In this document: in pieces, positions 8,402-21,540 of the stretch
Layout: each line of letters starts with the position of its first letter
Position numbering within the stretch: position 1 is the first letter of the stretch
From: Psychrobacillus psychrotolerans
Lineage (GTDB): Bacteria; Bacillota; Bacilli; Bacillales_A; Planococcaceae
Assembly: GCF_900115805.1 (NCBI RefSeq)
Contig: NZ_FOXU01000006.1
Location: 62,001 to 126,000, forward strand
DNA: 64,000 nt
Reading direction: 5' to 3'
Translations under genes and position numbers: made by a program
The notes under the pieces: model-generated
Seen by the model: the letters and a program-made list of their open reading frames with translations, nothing else
The model's database searches: none
What the model was told of the DNA's origin: nothing

Positions 8402-9586
8402 ATGAAGGTAAAACAAACAATGAGCGATGTAGCTTTACAAGGAAAACGTGTATTTTGTCGTGTAGACTTCAACGTACCAATGGAAGATGGAATTATCACG
8501 GATGATACTAGAATTCGTGCAGCATTACCAACGATCAATTATTTAATCGAACAGGGTGCGAAAGTAATTCTAGCAAGCCATATGGGACGACCTAAAGGTG
8601 AAGTGAAGGAAGATTTACGTTTAACCAAAGTTGGAGAACATTTAGCAAAACTTTTGGATAAGCCAGTGAACAAATTAGAAGAATCTATCGGCGAATCAGT
8701 AGAGAAAACAGTTTTAGAAATGAATGACGGAGATGTTGTTCTATTAGAAAATGTCCGTTTCCATGCAGGTGAAGAAAAGAACGATGCAGAGCTAGCTAAA
8801 TCTTTTGCCAAGCTTGCAGAGATTTTTGTCAATGATGCTTTTGGTGCTGCTCATCGTGCACATGCTACAACGGAAGGTATTGCAAAACTACTACCAGCTG
8901 TGTCAGGTCTTTTAATGCAAAAAGAGTTAGATGTATTAGGCAAAGCTTTAGCAGAGCCTGAGCGTCCATTTACTGCCATCATTGGTGGGGCAAAAGTAAA
9001 AGATAAAATTGGCGTTATCGATCATTTATTGGACAAAGTAGATAATATCCTAATAGGTGGAGGCTTATCGTATACATTTACGAAAGCACAAGGCCATGAG
9101 ATTGGAACTTCTTTACTGGAAGAAGATAAAATGGAGCTTGCGAGAGGCTTCCTAGAAAAAGCAAAAGAAAAAGGCGTTTCCTTCCATTTGCCGGTAGACG
9201 TAGTAGTTGCAGATGAATTCTCGAAAGATGCAAACACTAAAGTAGTGGACATTGATGCAATTCCTTCCGACTGGATGGGATTAGATATTGGACCAAAAAC
9301 AAGAGAATTATATGCGGATGTTATTAAGAATAGTAAGCTCATTATTTGGAATGGACCGATGGGTGTATTCGAAATGGATGCATTTGCAGAAGGTACAAAA
9401 GCAGTAGCAAATGCAATGGCTGAAACAGCTGGTTATACAATCATCGGAGGCGGCGATTCAGCAGCAGCTGTAGAAAAATTTAATGTTGGCGAGAAGATGG
9501 ACCATATTTCCACTGGTGGCGGAGCTTCCTTGGAGTTTATGGAAGGTAAGGATTTACCGGGAGTTTCTGCTTTAAACGATAAGTAA
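8402..9586 (+). CDS. pgk: Phosphoglycerate kinase
   Basis: It transfers the acyl phosphate of 1,3-bisphosphoglycerate to ADP, giving ATP and 3-phosphoglycerate. The 394-residue, two-domain protein has the N-terminal substrate motifs CRVDFNVPM and ASHMGRPKG, the central [11 protein letters not shown], and the C-terminal nucleotide-site phrases NGPMGVFE and [16 protein letters not shown] lies upstream of ATG. tpiA follows 15 bp later. Confidence 0.98.
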   Translation: MKVKQTMSDVALQGKRVFCRVDFNVPMEDGIITDDTRIRAALPTINYLIEQGAKVILASHMGRPKGEVKEDLRLTKVGEHLAKLLDKPVNKLEESIGESVEKTVLEMNDGDVVLLENVRFHAGEEKNDAELAKSFAKLAEIFVNDAFGAAHRAHATTEGIAKLLPAVSGLLMQKELDVLGKALAEPERPFTAIIGGAKVKDKIGVIDHLLDKVDNILIGGGLSYTFTKAQGHEIGTSLLEEDKMELARGFLEKAKEKGVSFHLPVDVVVADEFSKDANTKVVDIDAIPSDWMGLDIGPKTRELYADVIKNSKLIIWNGPMGVFEMDAFAEGTKAVANAMAETAGYTIIGGGDSAAAVEKFNVGEKMDHISTGGGASLEFMEGKDLPGVSALNDK

Positions 9587-9601
9587 TGGAGGAGATGTCA
9601 T

Positions 9602-10355
9602 ATGCGTAAACCAGTAATAGCAGGGAATTGGAAGATGTATAAAACACTTGCGGAGGCAAAGGAATTTGCACTTCAGTTAAAAGAACAACAAGTGGATGGC
9701 ACAAAAGTTGATGCAGTAATCTGCGCTCCACCGCTATTTTTAGATCAGCTTGTTGAAGCGACAAAGGGTTCTTTCGTTTCTATCGGAGCACAAACAATGC
9801 ACGAGGAAAAAGAGGGCGCTTATACTGGTGAAGTTAGTGGACATCAGCTACAAGACCTAGGAGTAGAATATGTAGTACTCGGTCACTCGGAACGTCGTCA
9901 ATATTTCAATGAAACAGACGAATCGGTGAATAAAAAAGCGAAAGCTGCTTTTGAAAATAACCTGACACCAATCATTTGTGTAGGCGAAACTTTAGAGCAA
10001 CGTGAGCAGAACGAAACAGAAACGATCGTATCTAACCAAGTAATGGCAGCAATTGAAGGGTTAACAGAGGAACAACTAATCCAGTCTATTATTGCATATG
10101 AACCTATTTGGGCGATTGGTACTGGGAAAACAGCTACTGCTGACGATGCAAATGATGTCTGCCAAGCAATTCGTGAAACGATACTAGATGGCTACGGTGA
10201 AGAAGTGGCAAATAGTGTTCGTATCCAGTACGGTGGTAGTGTGAAACCTGAAAATATTGTAGAGCTTTTATCTAAAGAGCATATTGATGGTGCACTTGTA
10301 GGAGGAGCAAGCTTACAAGTAGATTCTTTTGTAAAACTGTTGGAGGCCGGTGCAA

Positions 10356-10363
<8 letters not shown>
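9602..10363 (+). CDS. tpiA: Triosephosphate isomerase
   Basis: It interconverts dihydroxyacetone phosphate and glyceraldehyde-3-phosphate. The 253-residue TIM barrel shows the active-site Lys (AGNWKMYKT), His ([11 protein letters not shown]) and Glu ([16 protein letters not shown]), plus the phosphate loop YGGSVKP and the C-terminal GALVGGASL. The gene overlaps gpmI by 8 bp, so the two are translationally coupled. Confidence 0.98.
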
Positions 10364-13192
<2,829 letters not shown>

Positions 13193-13194
13193 TG

Positions 13195-13233
13195 AAAAAA
13201 AGCAGTTAGCGAAAGTTGCTAACTGCTTTTTTA
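13195..13233 (+). terminator. Terminator after eno
   Basis: AGCAGTTAGC (13201-13210) pairs perfectly with GCTAACTGCT (13218-13227), preceded by an A-run and followed by TTTTTT. Confidence 0.88.
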
Positions 13234-13249
13234 CTGCTAATATGCTACT

Positions 13250-13374
13250 GATTTTCGTTTCAGGTGGACGCTTTCTGTGGGGTGAGCGATGAGCTATCAC
13301 CGTCGCTTACGCGTCGATGTGATATCTCATCTGTCTCACTCTTCCCACTAGAGTCGCCACCTTTCACTCCAATC
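13250..13374. repeat. Short copy of a dispersed imperfect-palindrome repeat
   Basis: It starts GATTTTCGTTTCAGGTGGAC, ends GAGTCGCCACCTTTCACTCC plus AATC, and matches the ends of the longer element at 18048-18230 at most positions. The two ends are imperfect inverted complements. The copy is degraded and about 60 bp shorter in the middle. It carries no coding capacity. Elements with GGCGGACGCTTTCCGCGGG-type ends are widespread in Bacillales intergenic regions. Confidence 0.7.
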
Positions 13375-13585
13375 AGTTAAGTGAGTAGTACTCCACGAGA
13401 AGATGGACCATCGCCTCTAGCTTAGATGATAAGAGTAGTCAAAGTTAATAGAGAGAGAGAATAACTGTCCACGGGGTTAGACTCGGTTTTTTTAAAATAG
13501 AAAGTAAAAATTCTACGTTCTATAAAAGCCAGGGATATCAAAACCTAAAGTTTCGCGAGGGCGTACTACGTTTAAATTGATAAAT
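13375..13585. other. Gene-free stretch
   Basis: There is no convincing ORF, RNA or promoter pair between the dispersed repeat and the gntP terminator. Nothing else was recognised. Confidence 0.5.
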
Positions 13586-13630
13586 AAGAAACACCACTTA
13601 TTCCTTATAAAAAGGAGGAAGTGGTGTTTT
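13586..13630 (-). terminator. Terminator of the GntP/glycerate kinase operon
   Basis: The hairpin AAACACCACTT...AAGTGGTGTTT has an inner TTCCTT/AAGGAG(G)AA pairing. Read on the minus strand it ends in TTTCTTATTT, directly beyond the gntP stop. Confidence 0.65.
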
Positions 13631-13635
13631 GTTGC

Positions 13636-14988
13636 TTATACAAATATCAACCAAAGGAGCATAGTGACAATAATTGTTGTAACACCTTGTAGTAAGGTAG
13701 CCATTGTTTGTGCCTTGTATGCATCTGTTACTTTCATTCCACTAAACTGTGTAACTACCCAGAAATAGCTGTCATTTACGTGGCTGACTGTCATTGCACC
13801 CGCTCCTATAGCCATAACCACTAATGCTAATGGCATCGCTCCTTCAATACCTAATGTAGGCAGCATTGGAGCTATGAGCGAAGATGTTATAACAAGTGCA
13901 GCTGTAGAAGACCCTTGCGCCGTTTTAAGTGCCGCTGCTATTAAAAACGGTACTAATAGGAATAATGCTCCTGTTGATAGAGCACCTAAATCCATCTTTT
14001 GTAAAATATCGGCAACACCAGAATTCTTGATGACTGTACCGAATGATCCACCAGCACCTGTGATTAGTAGAATGGGAGCTGCTTCTTTTAACGCATCACC
14101 AATCCATCCAGACAATGTTTTTTCACTAATTTCGGGTAACAATAAGAAGGCTGAAAATACGCCCAATATTAACGCGACAGTTGGTGCACCTAAGAATTGC
14201 AAGAAATGTGTAAAGCCTGATTCGCTACCTGTTAAAGCCGCCACTGAACCAATACCGATCAGCGCTATAGGTAAAACGATTGGAAGAAATGATTTGAATG
14301 TAGATGGCATTTTACCAAATGATTTGATAATTTCATCATAATCAAGTGCCTCTTCCTGATCCGCTTCTACATTAATTTTTGTTCCTACTTTTACCGCCCA
14401 AATATAACCTACTATAACTGCAGGGATTGCCACTAATAGACCAACTAAAATGATTGTTCCTAGATAGTCCGAAGCCCCGATATTACCAGCTGCCGCTATT
14501 GGGCCAGGAGTTGGTGGAACTAATGTATGTGTCGCATATAACCCAGTGGATAAAGCGACAGCCATTGAAGCAACTTTTACTTTGGAACGCTTAGCTAAAG
14601 ACTTCATCAAACTCGATAGAATAATAAATCCAGAATCACAAAATACAGGAATTGACACGATATATCCGATAATTGACATGGCAAGTTGTGGACGCTTTTC
14701 CCCTAAAACTCGAAGTACAACCTCTGCCATACGATAAGCAGCCCCGGATTTTTCTAAAATAACGCCTATGATAGTACCAGCAACAATGACAATACCGATA
14801 CTCGTCATCAGTCCACCGAAACCAGTATTTACATTTTCGACTACTGTTAGTAATGGCATCCCTGAAGCAATACCTACGAAAAAGGCACTAATCAGTAATG
14901 CTAAAAATGGGTGAAGCTTGAACACCGCCGTTAAGACTACAACTAAGATGACTCCAATTAATATGACCAAAAGTAACACATGACACAC
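13636..14988 (-). CDS. GntP family gluconate/glycerate-type permease
   Basis: The 450-residue polytopic inner-membrane protein of the GntP family takes up sugar acids with protons. It has about 12 hydrophobic segments. Family phrases are VVLTAVFKLHPFLALLISAFFVG near the N-terminus, GFGGLMTSIGIVIVAGTIIGVILEKSGAA, FVPPTPGP-like LVPPTPGPIAAAG, and the C-terminal NDSYFWVV. It starts 6 bp after the glycerate kinase stop, so the pair forms one operon. Together with the kinase and the divergent CdaR regulator it suggests uptake of glycerate or a related hexonate. Exact substrate is inference. Confidence 0.87.
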   Translation of the reverse strand: MCHVLLLVILIGVILVVVLTAVFKLHPFLALLISAFFVGIASGMPLLTVVENVNTGFGGLMTSIGIVIVAGTIIGVILEKSGAAYRMAEVVLRVLGEKRPQLAMSIIGYIVSIPVFCDSGFIILSSLMKSLAKRSKVKVASMAVALSTGLYATHTLVPPTPGPIAAAGNIGASDYLGTIILVGLLVAIPAVIVGYIWAVKVGTKINVEADQEEALDYDEIIKSFGKMPSTFKSFLPIVLPIALIGIGSVAALTGSESGFTHFLQFLGAPTVALILGVFSAFLLLPEISEKTLSGWIGDALKEAAPILLITGAGGSFGTVIKNSGVADILQKMDLGALSTGALFLLVPFLIAAALKTAQGSSTAALVITSSLIAPMLPTLGIEGAMPLALVVMAIGAGAMTVSHVNDSYFWVVTQFSGMKVTDAYKAQTMATLLQGVTTIIVTMLLWLIFV

Positions 14989-14994
14989 CCCTTT

Positions 14995-16125
14995 TTATTT
15001 TTGTAATAACTTAAACATAGTCTCTTTTGTTCGAATCCCTAAATAATGTTCCGCATTTTCAATAGACTCCTGTTGCGAAACAGAATCATTTGTAACACTC
15101 ACTAATAAATCGAAGTGAGTAGATAATGGCAAGATACTATCCGGCGCTATAAACCCGGAGATTAAAACGACTGGGATATTCTTTGCTTTCGCCACACTCG
15201 CAATGCCAATTGGCGCTTTTCCAGAAAGGGTTTGAAGATCTGATTTCCCCTCGCCTGTAATAATAAAATCTGCGTGCTCAATTTGTTGATGAAAATTAAC
15301 AGCTTCCAAGACAACTTCAATACCAGGTTTTAATGTGACTGGGAAGAATGCTAAAAATGCACCTCCAAGTCCGCCTGCTGCCCCTGCCCCTGGACGATCA
15401 TGAAGGGCTATTCCTGTTAAACTCTCTATCTTATTTGCTAGATTTGCTAGATTTTTATCAATTGATTCAACTTGTTCAGGTGTAACGCCTTTTTGAGGTC
15501 CGAAAATAGCTGTAGCCCCATTTGGCCCTATGAAAGGATTATCTACATCGCATGCAATAACGAAGTGAGAATCTGCTATACGTAAGTCGAATTCAGTTGC
15601 ATCAATTTCATGAAGGGACTGCAGTGATTCAGCACCCTGAGAAATTTCATCTCCAACTTCATTAAGAAATTTCATACCTAGAGCACGCAGCATTCCAGTG
15701 CCACCATCATTCGTAGCACTTCCTCCAATACCAATAACAAATTTTCGATATCCTTCGTCTAATGCATGTCGGATTAACTCACCTGTCCCAAAAGTAGATG
15801 CGATAAGCGGATTTCTTTCATGGTCTAATAGAAGAGTTAACCCTGAGGCTTTAGCCATCTCAATGACGCATGTTTCGCCGTCCCCAAGAATTCCATACTC
15901 TACTCGAATAGGACGACCTATTGGATCATTTACCTCCAGGAAAACTAGTTTTCCTTCTGTTGCAGAGATAAGTGGCTTTAAAGTTCCTTCCCCTCCATCT
16001 GCAACAGGTAGTAGTACAGTTTCAATTGTTGAATCGAATTCCTTTATACTTCTAACTATTACTTGCCCAGCCTCTGTTGCGGTTAGTGATCCTTTAAAAG
16101 AATCAGGACTGACAACGATTTTCAC
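14995..16125 (-). CDS. Glycerate kinase (GarK/GlxK type)
   Basis: This ATP-dependent kinase phosphorylates D-glycerate, feeding the product to lower glycolysis. The 376-residue protein begins KIVVSPDSFKGSLTATEAG, the typical family start, and contains VADGGEGT, GIGGSATNDGGTGMLRALG and GAGAAGGLGGAFLAFF. The length is normal (about 370-380). It is the first gene of the operon with the GntP permease. The ribosome site GGAGG precedes it and a cre-like sequence lies 18 bp upstream. Whether 2- or 3-phosphoglycerate is formed cannot be told from the sequence, though this subfamily usually makes 2-phosphoglycerate. Confidence 0.93.
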   Translation of the reverse strand: MKIVVSPDSFKGSLTATEAGQVIVRSIKEFDSTIETVLLPVADGGEGTLKPLISATEGKLVFLEVNDPIGRPIRVEYGILGDGETCVIEMAKASGLTLLLDHERNPLIASTFGTGELIRHALDEGYRKFVIGIGGSATNDGGTGMLRALGMKFLNEVGDEISQGAESLQSLHEIDATEFDLRIADSHFVIACDVDNPFIGPNGATAIFGPQKGVTPEQVESIDKNLANLANKIESLTGIALHDRPGAGAAGGLGGAFLAFFPVTLKPGIEVVLEAVNFHQQIEHADFIITGEGKSDLQTLSGKAPIGIASVAKAKNIPVVLISGFIAPDSILPLSTHFDLLVSVTNDSVSQQESIENAEHYLGIRTKETMFKLLQK

Positions 16126-16142
16126 TATAATACCTCCAATTA

Positions 16143-16156
16143 ATAAAGCGCTTACA
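16143..16156 (-). promoter_or_regulatory. cre-like site before glycerate kinase
   Basis: On the minus strand the site reads TGTAAGCGCTTTAT and matches the CcpA target TGWAANCGNTNWCA at 12 of 14 positions, including the central CG. It lies between the divergent kinase and CdaR genes, so catabolite repression of the operon is plausible but unproven. Confidence 0.45.
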
Positions 16157-16255
16157 TAGAATTATAATGATAGTTTAAAAGAAATACGTTATACTTAATG
16201 TATAAATTTTACTGTATTATAACAGCACGTTTTTATACTTCGTGGAGGTTCTACT

Positions 16256-17335
16256 ATGATTACAAAACAGCTTGCTGAACAAATTGTTGACCAAACAATG
16301 TTGCGACTTCAACGTAATATTAACGTTATGGAAACAAACGGCATGATCTTAGCTTCAGGTGACCTATTGCGTATCGAAAGTATTCATGAAGGAGCTTTAA
16401 TAGTTGCTCAAACGAAAAAGCCTTTATGGATTACGGAACAGAACAAACATTTATATCCAAAGACAAAGCCGGGAATAAATTTACCTATATTCTATCAAAA
16501 TGATTTGGTAGGGGTTATAGGCATTACAGGAGATCCTGAACAAATAGAAGAAATTGCAACACTTGTACAACTCACAACAGAAATGATGGTGCATCAAGCG
16601 CTAATTGTATCGGAACGAGAGTGGAAACGAAAAATGCAAGAGATGATTTTTCTGGAGCTAATGAATAACCACGGCATACAAAAGGTTATGTTCGAAAGGA
16701 TGACAAAGTTAGGTTTTTCACTTAAACCTCCCTTTTACGCATGGGCAATTGAACTGAATCCAGAATCATCGGCCTATCAAACTATTGTCCAAGACCTGGA
16801 ATATTTTTTTCAAAACGACTCAATTATCCTAGGACACTATCAGCTGCACGAACATTTTATCCTTATTTCCGAGATGGAAGAAAAAGAAATGAAAAAGAAA
16901 TTAACGATGCTCAGTCCTAAGTTGAAAAAGTATAAAGCTCTTCGACTAGGTGTCGGACAAGTAGTAGAGACACTGGATAGTATTCACTACGCCTATGAAA
17001 CTGCGAAGGTAGCTTTACAATACGGCAACCCGAAAAACGTTATTGCGTATTTTGAAGACGTAGAACTCTATTCTTTATTCAAAAAAAGAGAGTCATCTGA
17101 AGCGCAGCACTTTACGAATCGTATGTTAAAAGGATTAAATGATAAACTACTTTATACATTACAAGAGTATTTCAACTGCAACCAACAGCTTGCAATATGT
17201 GCGGAGACATTAGAGATTCATAGACATACCTTGACCTATCGTTTAAACAAGATATGCGAAATAACCGGTTATAATCCATCCGTTCTTCAGGATGCTATTA
17301 CCTTGCAAATTGCATTATGGTTAAAAAAGGATTGA
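16256..17335 (+). CDS. CdaR-type sugar diacid/glycerate regulator
   Basis: The 359-residue transcription factor has an N-terminal sugar-diacid recognition domain (ITKQLAEQIVDQTMLRLQRNINVMETNGMILASGD) and a C-terminal PucR/CdaR helix-turn-helix (QLAICAETLEIHRHTLTYRLNKICEITGYNP). In Escherichia coli, CdaR activates uptake and catabolism genes for glucarate, galactarate and glycerate. Here the gene is divergent from glycerate kinase-gntP, so it very likely activates that operon in response to glycerate. It is preceded by GGAGG and has no neighbour downstream. Confidence 0.88.
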   Translation: MITKQLAEQIVDQTMLRLQRNINVMETNGMILASGDLLRIESIHEGALIVAQTKKPLWITEQNKHLYPKTKPGINLPIFYQNDLVGVIGITGDPEQIEEIATLVQLTTEMMVHQALIVSEREWKRKMQEMIFLELMNNHGIQKVMFERMTKLGFSLKPPFYAWAIELNPESSAYQTIVQDLEYFFQNDSIILGHYQLHEHFILISEMEEKEMKKKLTMLSPKLKKYKALRLGVGQVVETLDSIHYAYETAKVALQYGNPKNVIAYFEDVELYSLFKKRESSEAQHFTNRMLKGLNDKLLYTLQEYFNCNQQLAICAETLEIHRHTLTYRLNKICEITGYNPSVLQDAITLQIALWLKKD

Positions 17336-17632
17336 ATATTTCACTTAGTAAAGTCGGGCAACAAGAAGGGCAGCCCTATGTAAGTCCTTTATATAACTTC
17401 TATCAATTGATCAATCTCTTTTTATGAGTTTCTTAACCTAGATTATATCCAAGCTTTAAGGGTGATGGAGGATGCTAGTAAATTCTATGCGAGTGCGAGT
17501 AAACAAATTTCAAACTAATATACAGAGGAGTCAGATTTTTTTAACTAAATATTTTTCCGATAGGTTGTCAATGTTCGTGTTTTTTGGTAAAATTAGATAT
17601 GTTGTGAACGTTCTTATCAGGAGGTGGAATAA
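17336..17632. other. Intergenic region before secG
   Basis: No gene is seen. The right end carries the secG promoter. An in-frame stretch after the cdaR stop has no start or family resemblance. Confidence 0.5.
17565..17593 (+). promoter_or_regulatory. sigma-A promoter of secG
   Basis: TTGTCA (17565-17570) is followed by a 17-nt spacer and TAAAAT (17588-17593), 40 bp before the secG start. AGGAGGTGGAA is the ribosome site. Confidence 0.65.
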
Positions 17633-17860
17633 ATGCACGCATTATTAATGACTTTACTAGTCATCGTTGCGATCGCATTGATCGTTGTTGTATTGTTACA
17701 ATCAGGGAAAAGTGCTGGTCTCTCAGGAGCCATCTCTGGTGGAGCTGAACAACTTTTTGGAAAACAGAAAGCTCGCGGTATGGACTTAGTCTTACATAGA
17801 GTAACGATTGTACTTGCAGTTCTATTTTTCATATTGACTATTGCCGTAACTAAATTTTAA
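17633..17860 (+). CDS. secG: Preprotein translocase subunit SecG
   Basis: SecG is the small membrane subunit of the SecYEG channel. The 75-residue protein has two transmembrane helices (about 2-23 and 53-73) linked by the conserved phrase [29 protein letters not shown]. The first gene of the secG-est-rnr-smpB-ssrA cluster, it has its own promoter and is separated from est by a terminator and a dispersed repeat. Confidence 0.95.
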   Translation: MHALLMTLLVIVAIALIVVVLLQSGKSAGLSGAISGGAEQLFGKQKARGMDLVLHRVTIVLAVLFFILTIAVTKF

Positions 17861-17940
17861 TCCTAATCTATTGATAGGATGATTTTTTCTGGCGAGTGTA
17901 TTATACACCTAAGCCTTTTTGATAATAAAACAGATGCGAA

Positions 17941-17978
17941 CCGCCTGACCGACTTCTGATTGGTTAGGCGTTTTCTTT
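17941..17978 (+). terminator. Terminator after secG
   Basis: CGCCTGACC (17942-17950) pairs with GGTTAGGCG (17962-17970), allowing one G-T pair, and is followed by TTTTCTTTT. A weaker hairpin (TCCTAATCTATTGATAGGA) lies just after the secG stop. Confidence 0.75.
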
Positions 17979-18047
17979 TAAGTAAAATTATTCATACATA
18001 TATCAATTTAATTTTAAAGCAGGTATTAATAATCTCTGAACAGTGTT

Positions 18048-18230
18048 GATTTCCGCTTCAGGCGGACGCTTTCCGCGGGCACGGCTTCAATCTCCTCGGG
18101 TCTACAGGATGTAGATCACGAAGGCGTTGCCACAGGATGTGGCGTACTTAGCCTTTGTCCCTTGTGTACGTTCCTGCGGGGCTTTCAGCTCGCGCTATTC
18201 CCGCTGGAGTCGCCGCCTTACGCTTCAATC
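18048..18230. repeat. Dispersed 183-bp imperfect-palindrome repeat
   Basis: It runs from GATTTCCGCTTCAGGCGGAC to CGCCGCCTTACGCTTCAATC. The two ends are imperfect inverted complements, the middle is G+C-richer than the surroundings, and there is no ORF. A shorter degraded copy lies at 13250-13374. It is probably a non-coding mobile or REP/MITE-like repeat of the host genome. Confidence 0.75.
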
Positions 18231-18389
18231 AACGAGATCCGCTTAATATTTGTGTTTTATTCTTAAAATACGTATTAGTTACATTACATATGAAATATAA
18301 GGCATTATTCGGGCATATTACATTAATTAATGAAATAATTAGTATTGGCGAATAATGTATATAGCTTAATATTGATGGAGGTTTTACAT

Positions 18390-19136
18390 ATGCGAATTTC
18401 AACTCCTAAGCCATTTTTCTTTGAAGCTGGAAAACGTGCAGTATTGCTACTTCATGGTTTTACAGGGAATTCCTCAGATGTTCGTATGCTTGGACGGTTT
18501 TTAGAAAAAAACGGGTATACATCCTTAGCTCCACACTACAAAGGGCATGGCGTTCCACCAGAAGAGTTACTGGAAACTGGACCACAGGATTGGTGGAAGG
18601 ATGTCATGCAAGGATATGACCGACTAAAATCAGAAGGTTATGAAGAAATTGCTGTTGCTGGGTTATCCCTTGGAGGAGTATTCTCCCTGAAGTTAGGGTA
18701 TACAGTACCTGTAAAAGGTATTGTTACGATGTGCTCCCCGATGACGATGAGAACAACTGATATTATGTTTGAAGGTGTATTAAAATACGCAAAAGAATAT
18801 AAAAAGTATGAAGGAAAATCCGAACAGCAAATAGAAGAAGAAGTAGAGGCTATACGACAAACACCAATGGAGACATTGGCTGAGCTAAGAGAGTTTGTTT
18901 ACAATGTCCGTGAGCATGTAGATCATGTGTATACTCCGTTACTCGTAACTCAAGGGAAAAAAGATAAGGTAATAGATATTACCTCTGCAGATCATATATA
19001 TGAACAGGCAGAATCGTTTGAGAAAAAACTAAATTGGTATGAGAATTCAGGACATGTAATTACACTTGGCTCGGAAAAGGAACAATTACACGAAGATATA
19101 TTAAACTTTTTAGAGTCGCTTGATTGGAATGTGTAA
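18390..19136 (+). CDS. est: Carboxylesterase (Est30/YvaK-like alpha/beta hydrolase)
   Basis: The 248-residue cytosolic esterase acts on short-chain carboxylic esters. It shows the oxyanion phrase [19 protein letters not shown], the nucleophile elbow [14 protein letters not shown] (Ser about 93), the acid region [13 protein letters not shown] and the catalytic His in [10 protein letters not shown]. Length and order (secG-est-rnr) match the Bacillus/Geobacillus carboxylesterase Est30. ATG 18390 follows GATGGAGG by 8 nt; the frame also stays open upstream to 18345, without a ribosome site. Confidence 0.93.
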   Translation: MRISTPKPFFFEAGKRAVLLLHGFTGNSSDVRMLGRFLEKNGYTSLAPHYKGHGVPPEELLETGPQDWWKDVMQGYDRLKSEGYEEIAVAGLSLGGVFSLKLGYTVPVKGIVTMCSPMTMRTTDIMFEGVLKYAKEYKKYEGKSEQQIEEEVEAIRQTPMETLAELREFVYNVREHVDHVYTPLLVTQGKKDKVIDITSADHIYEQAESFEKKLNWYENSGHVITLGSEKEQLHEDILNFLESLDWNV

Positions 19137-19178
19137 AACAGTCCAAAAGTGCACACGCTGAAAAAGGAGGGATGTTTG

Positions 19179-21491
19179 ATGGAAAATATGAAAGAACAAT
19201 TACTTGAACTTATGAACACAGAAGAATATAAACCATTAACAACAAAAGAGTTGGAAGAACATTTTAATCTGGTAGATGCAGATGATTTTAAAGAATTAGT
19301 AAAAACACTTGTCCAAATGGAGGAACAAGGTGCAGTCGTTCGCTCTAGATCGAATAGATATGGAATTCCTACACGTATGAATCTAATAGCTGGGAAATTC
19401 ATTGGACATGCAAAAGGATTCGGTTTCGTTACTCCAGAAGAGAGCGGAAATGATGATATTTTCATACCACCTACAGAAGTAAATGGAGCAGTCAACGGAG
19501 ACAAAGTACTTGTACGAGTTTCCAAAGATTCATCTGGAGATCGCCAAGAAGGTGCGATTATTAAAATAACCCAACGCGGCATGACGCAGGTTGTCGGAAC
19601 CTTCCAGGACAATAAAGGCTTTGGCTTTGTTATTCCAGACGATAAAAAGGTCCCTATGGATGTGTTTATCGCTAAAGGCGATACATTAGGCGCTATTGAA
19701 GGGCATAAAGTAGTCGTAGAAATTACCGAATGGCCAAATGAAAGAAAGTCCGCTACCGGGATGGTAACACAAATTTTAGGGCATAAAAATGATCCAGGTG
19801 TCGATATACTTTCTATTATTTATAAGCATGGTATTACGATTGACTTCCCAGAAGAAGTGATTAACCAAGCAGAAGCTGTTCCAGACCAAATTGACGAAAA
19901 AGATTTAGAGAATCGCCGTGATCTTCGTGACGAAGTAATCGTTACAATTGACGGAGCAGATGCTAAAGACTTAGATGATGCGGTAACCGTAACGAAAAAT
20001 TCGGATGGTACATATAAACTTGGCGTTCATATCGCTGACGTTAGTCATTATGTAACGGATGGATCACCATTAGACCGTGAAGCCTATGACCGTGGAACAA
20101 GTGTCTATTTAGCAGACCGCGTTATTCCAATGATTCCGCACCGTCTATCAAACGGAATTTGTTCGTTAAACCCTCAAGTAGATCGTTTAACATTATCTTG
20201 TGAAATGATTATCGACGGTTCAGGAATGGTAACTTCTCATGAAATTTTCCAAAGTGTTATTCGTACTACGGAAAGAATGACGTATGCAGATGTATACAAA
20301 ATTCTTGAAGAAAAAGACGAAGCATTAATGGAACGCTATAAAGACTTAGTTCCTATGTTTGAACTAATGGGAGAGCTTGCGGAAGTTCTTCGTACGAAAC
20401 GTGAAAGACGCGGAGCAATTGACTTCGATTTCCCAGAAGCAAAAATTCTTGTAGATGAAAATGGCTGGCCAACAGATATCGCTATAAGAGAACGTACTGT
20501 TGCAGAGCGTCTGATTGAAGAGTTTATGCTTGCTGCCAATGAAACAGTTGCCGAGCATTTTAAATGGATGGACGTACCGTTTATCTATCGTATTCATGAA
20601 GATCCAAAGCCTGAAAAACTAGAACGATTCTTTAATTTCTTAACGAATTTTGGGATTGTCGTTAAAGGTACTGGTAACGAAATTCATCCAAAAGCGTTAC
20701 AGGAAATTATTGAAAACATTGAAGGAATGCCTGAAGAACCGGTTATTTCTACAATGCTTCTACGTTCATTACAACAAGCAAAATACTATTCTGAATGTCT
20801 AGGACATTTTGGTTTATCAACCGAGTTTTATACGCACTTCACATCACCAATTCGTCGTTATCCAGATCTAATCGTACATCGTTTGATACGCACATATTTG
20901 GTAAATGAAGATGTGTCCCAAGCTACCGTAAATCATTGGGGAGCTATCATGGACGATATTGCAGAGCATACGTCTAAACGAGAACGTCGCGCTGTAGATG
21001 CAGAGCGCGATACGGATGCACTTAAAAAAGCACAGTTTATGGCTGACAAGATTGGCGAAGAATTTGAAGGTATTGTTAGTTCTGTAACAAACTTTGGTCT
21101 GTTTATCGAACTTCCTAATACCATTGAAGGCCTAGTACATGTTACGAATATGACGGATGATTATTATCGTTTTGACGATCGTCAATTGGCGATGATTGGA
21201 GAACGTGGTGGTAAGCAGTTCCGCATTGGTGATGAGGTAACGGTTCGAGTATCTGCCGTAAAACCAGAAGAAGCTTCCATTGACTTCGAAATTGTAGGGA
21301 TGAAAAAAGCATTCCAACGTACAAGAAGAGAAGCACCAAAAGTGATAAATGCCTCTAAAAGAGCAAGCAGTGGATCAGGCAGTCGAGAAAAATCGCAGCC
21401 AGGACCAGCAAAAGGACCAAAACAGAAACAGAAGTTTTACGAGTCTGTTGCGAAAAAATCACAACGTCGTAAACGTCCGAAGAAAAAATAA
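19179..21491 (+). CDS. rnr: Ribonuclease R
   Basis: This 3'-5' exoribonuclease degrades structured RNA and, with SmpB-tmRNA, clears mRNAs of stalled ribosomes. The 770-residue protein has an N-terminal winged helix, two cold-shock domains ([14 protein letters not shown] and [16 protein letters not shown]), the RNB catalytic domain with the Mg-binding motif [14 protein letters not shown] and [12 protein letters not shown], an S1 domain ([17 protein letters not shown]), and a very basic tail. GGAGGGATGTTTG precedes ATG 19179. Neighbours est, smpB and ssrA are the classical partners. Confidence 0.97.
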   Translation: MENMKEQLLELMNTEEYKPLTTKELEEHFNLVDADDFKELVKTLVQMEEQGAVVRSRSNRYGIPTRMNLIAGKFIGHAKGFGFVTPEESGNDDIFIPPTEVNGAVNGDKVLVRVSKDSSGDRQEGAIIKITQRGMTQVVGTFQDNKGFGFVIPDDKKVPMDVFIAKGDTLGAIEGHKVVVEITEWPNERKSATGMVTQILGHKNDPGVDILSIIYKHGITIDFPEEVINQAEAVPDQIDEKDLENRRDLRDEVIVTIDGADAKDLDDAVTVTKNSDGTYKLGVHIADVSHYVTDGSPLDREAYDRGTSVYLADRVIPMIPHRLSNGICSLNPQVDRLTLSCEMIIDGSGMVTSHEIFQSVIRTTERMTYADVYKILEEKDEALMERYKDLVPMFELMGELAEVLRTKRERRGAIDFDFPEAKILVDENGWPTDIAIRERTVAERLIEEFMLAANETVAEHFKWMDVPFIYRIHEDPKPEKLERFFNFLTNFGIVVKGTGNEIHPKALQEIIENIEGMPEEPVISTMLLRSLQQAKYYSECLGHFGLSTEFYTHFTSPIRRYPDLIVHRLIRTYLVNEDVSQATVNHWGAIMDDIAEHTSKRERRAVDAERDTDALKKAQFMADKIGEEFEGIVSSVTNFGLFIELPNTIEGLVHVTNMTDDYYRFDDRQLAMIGERGGKQFRIGDEVTVRVSAVKPEEASIDFEIVGMKKAFQRTRREAPKVINASKRASSGSGSREKSQPGPAKGPKQKQKFYESVAKKSQRRKRPKKK

Positions 21492-21526
21492 GAGAGCGAT
21501 CACTAAGTCGCTCTCTCTCAGTTTTT
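21491..21526 (+). terminator. Hairpin between rnr and smpB
   Basis: AGAGAGCGA pairs with TCGCTCTCT around an 8-nt loop, followed by CTCAGTTTTTG. It is a weak terminator or attenuator, and smpB may still be read through from rnr. Confidence 0.5.
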
Positions 21527-21540
21527 GAGGGGTGAATGAA

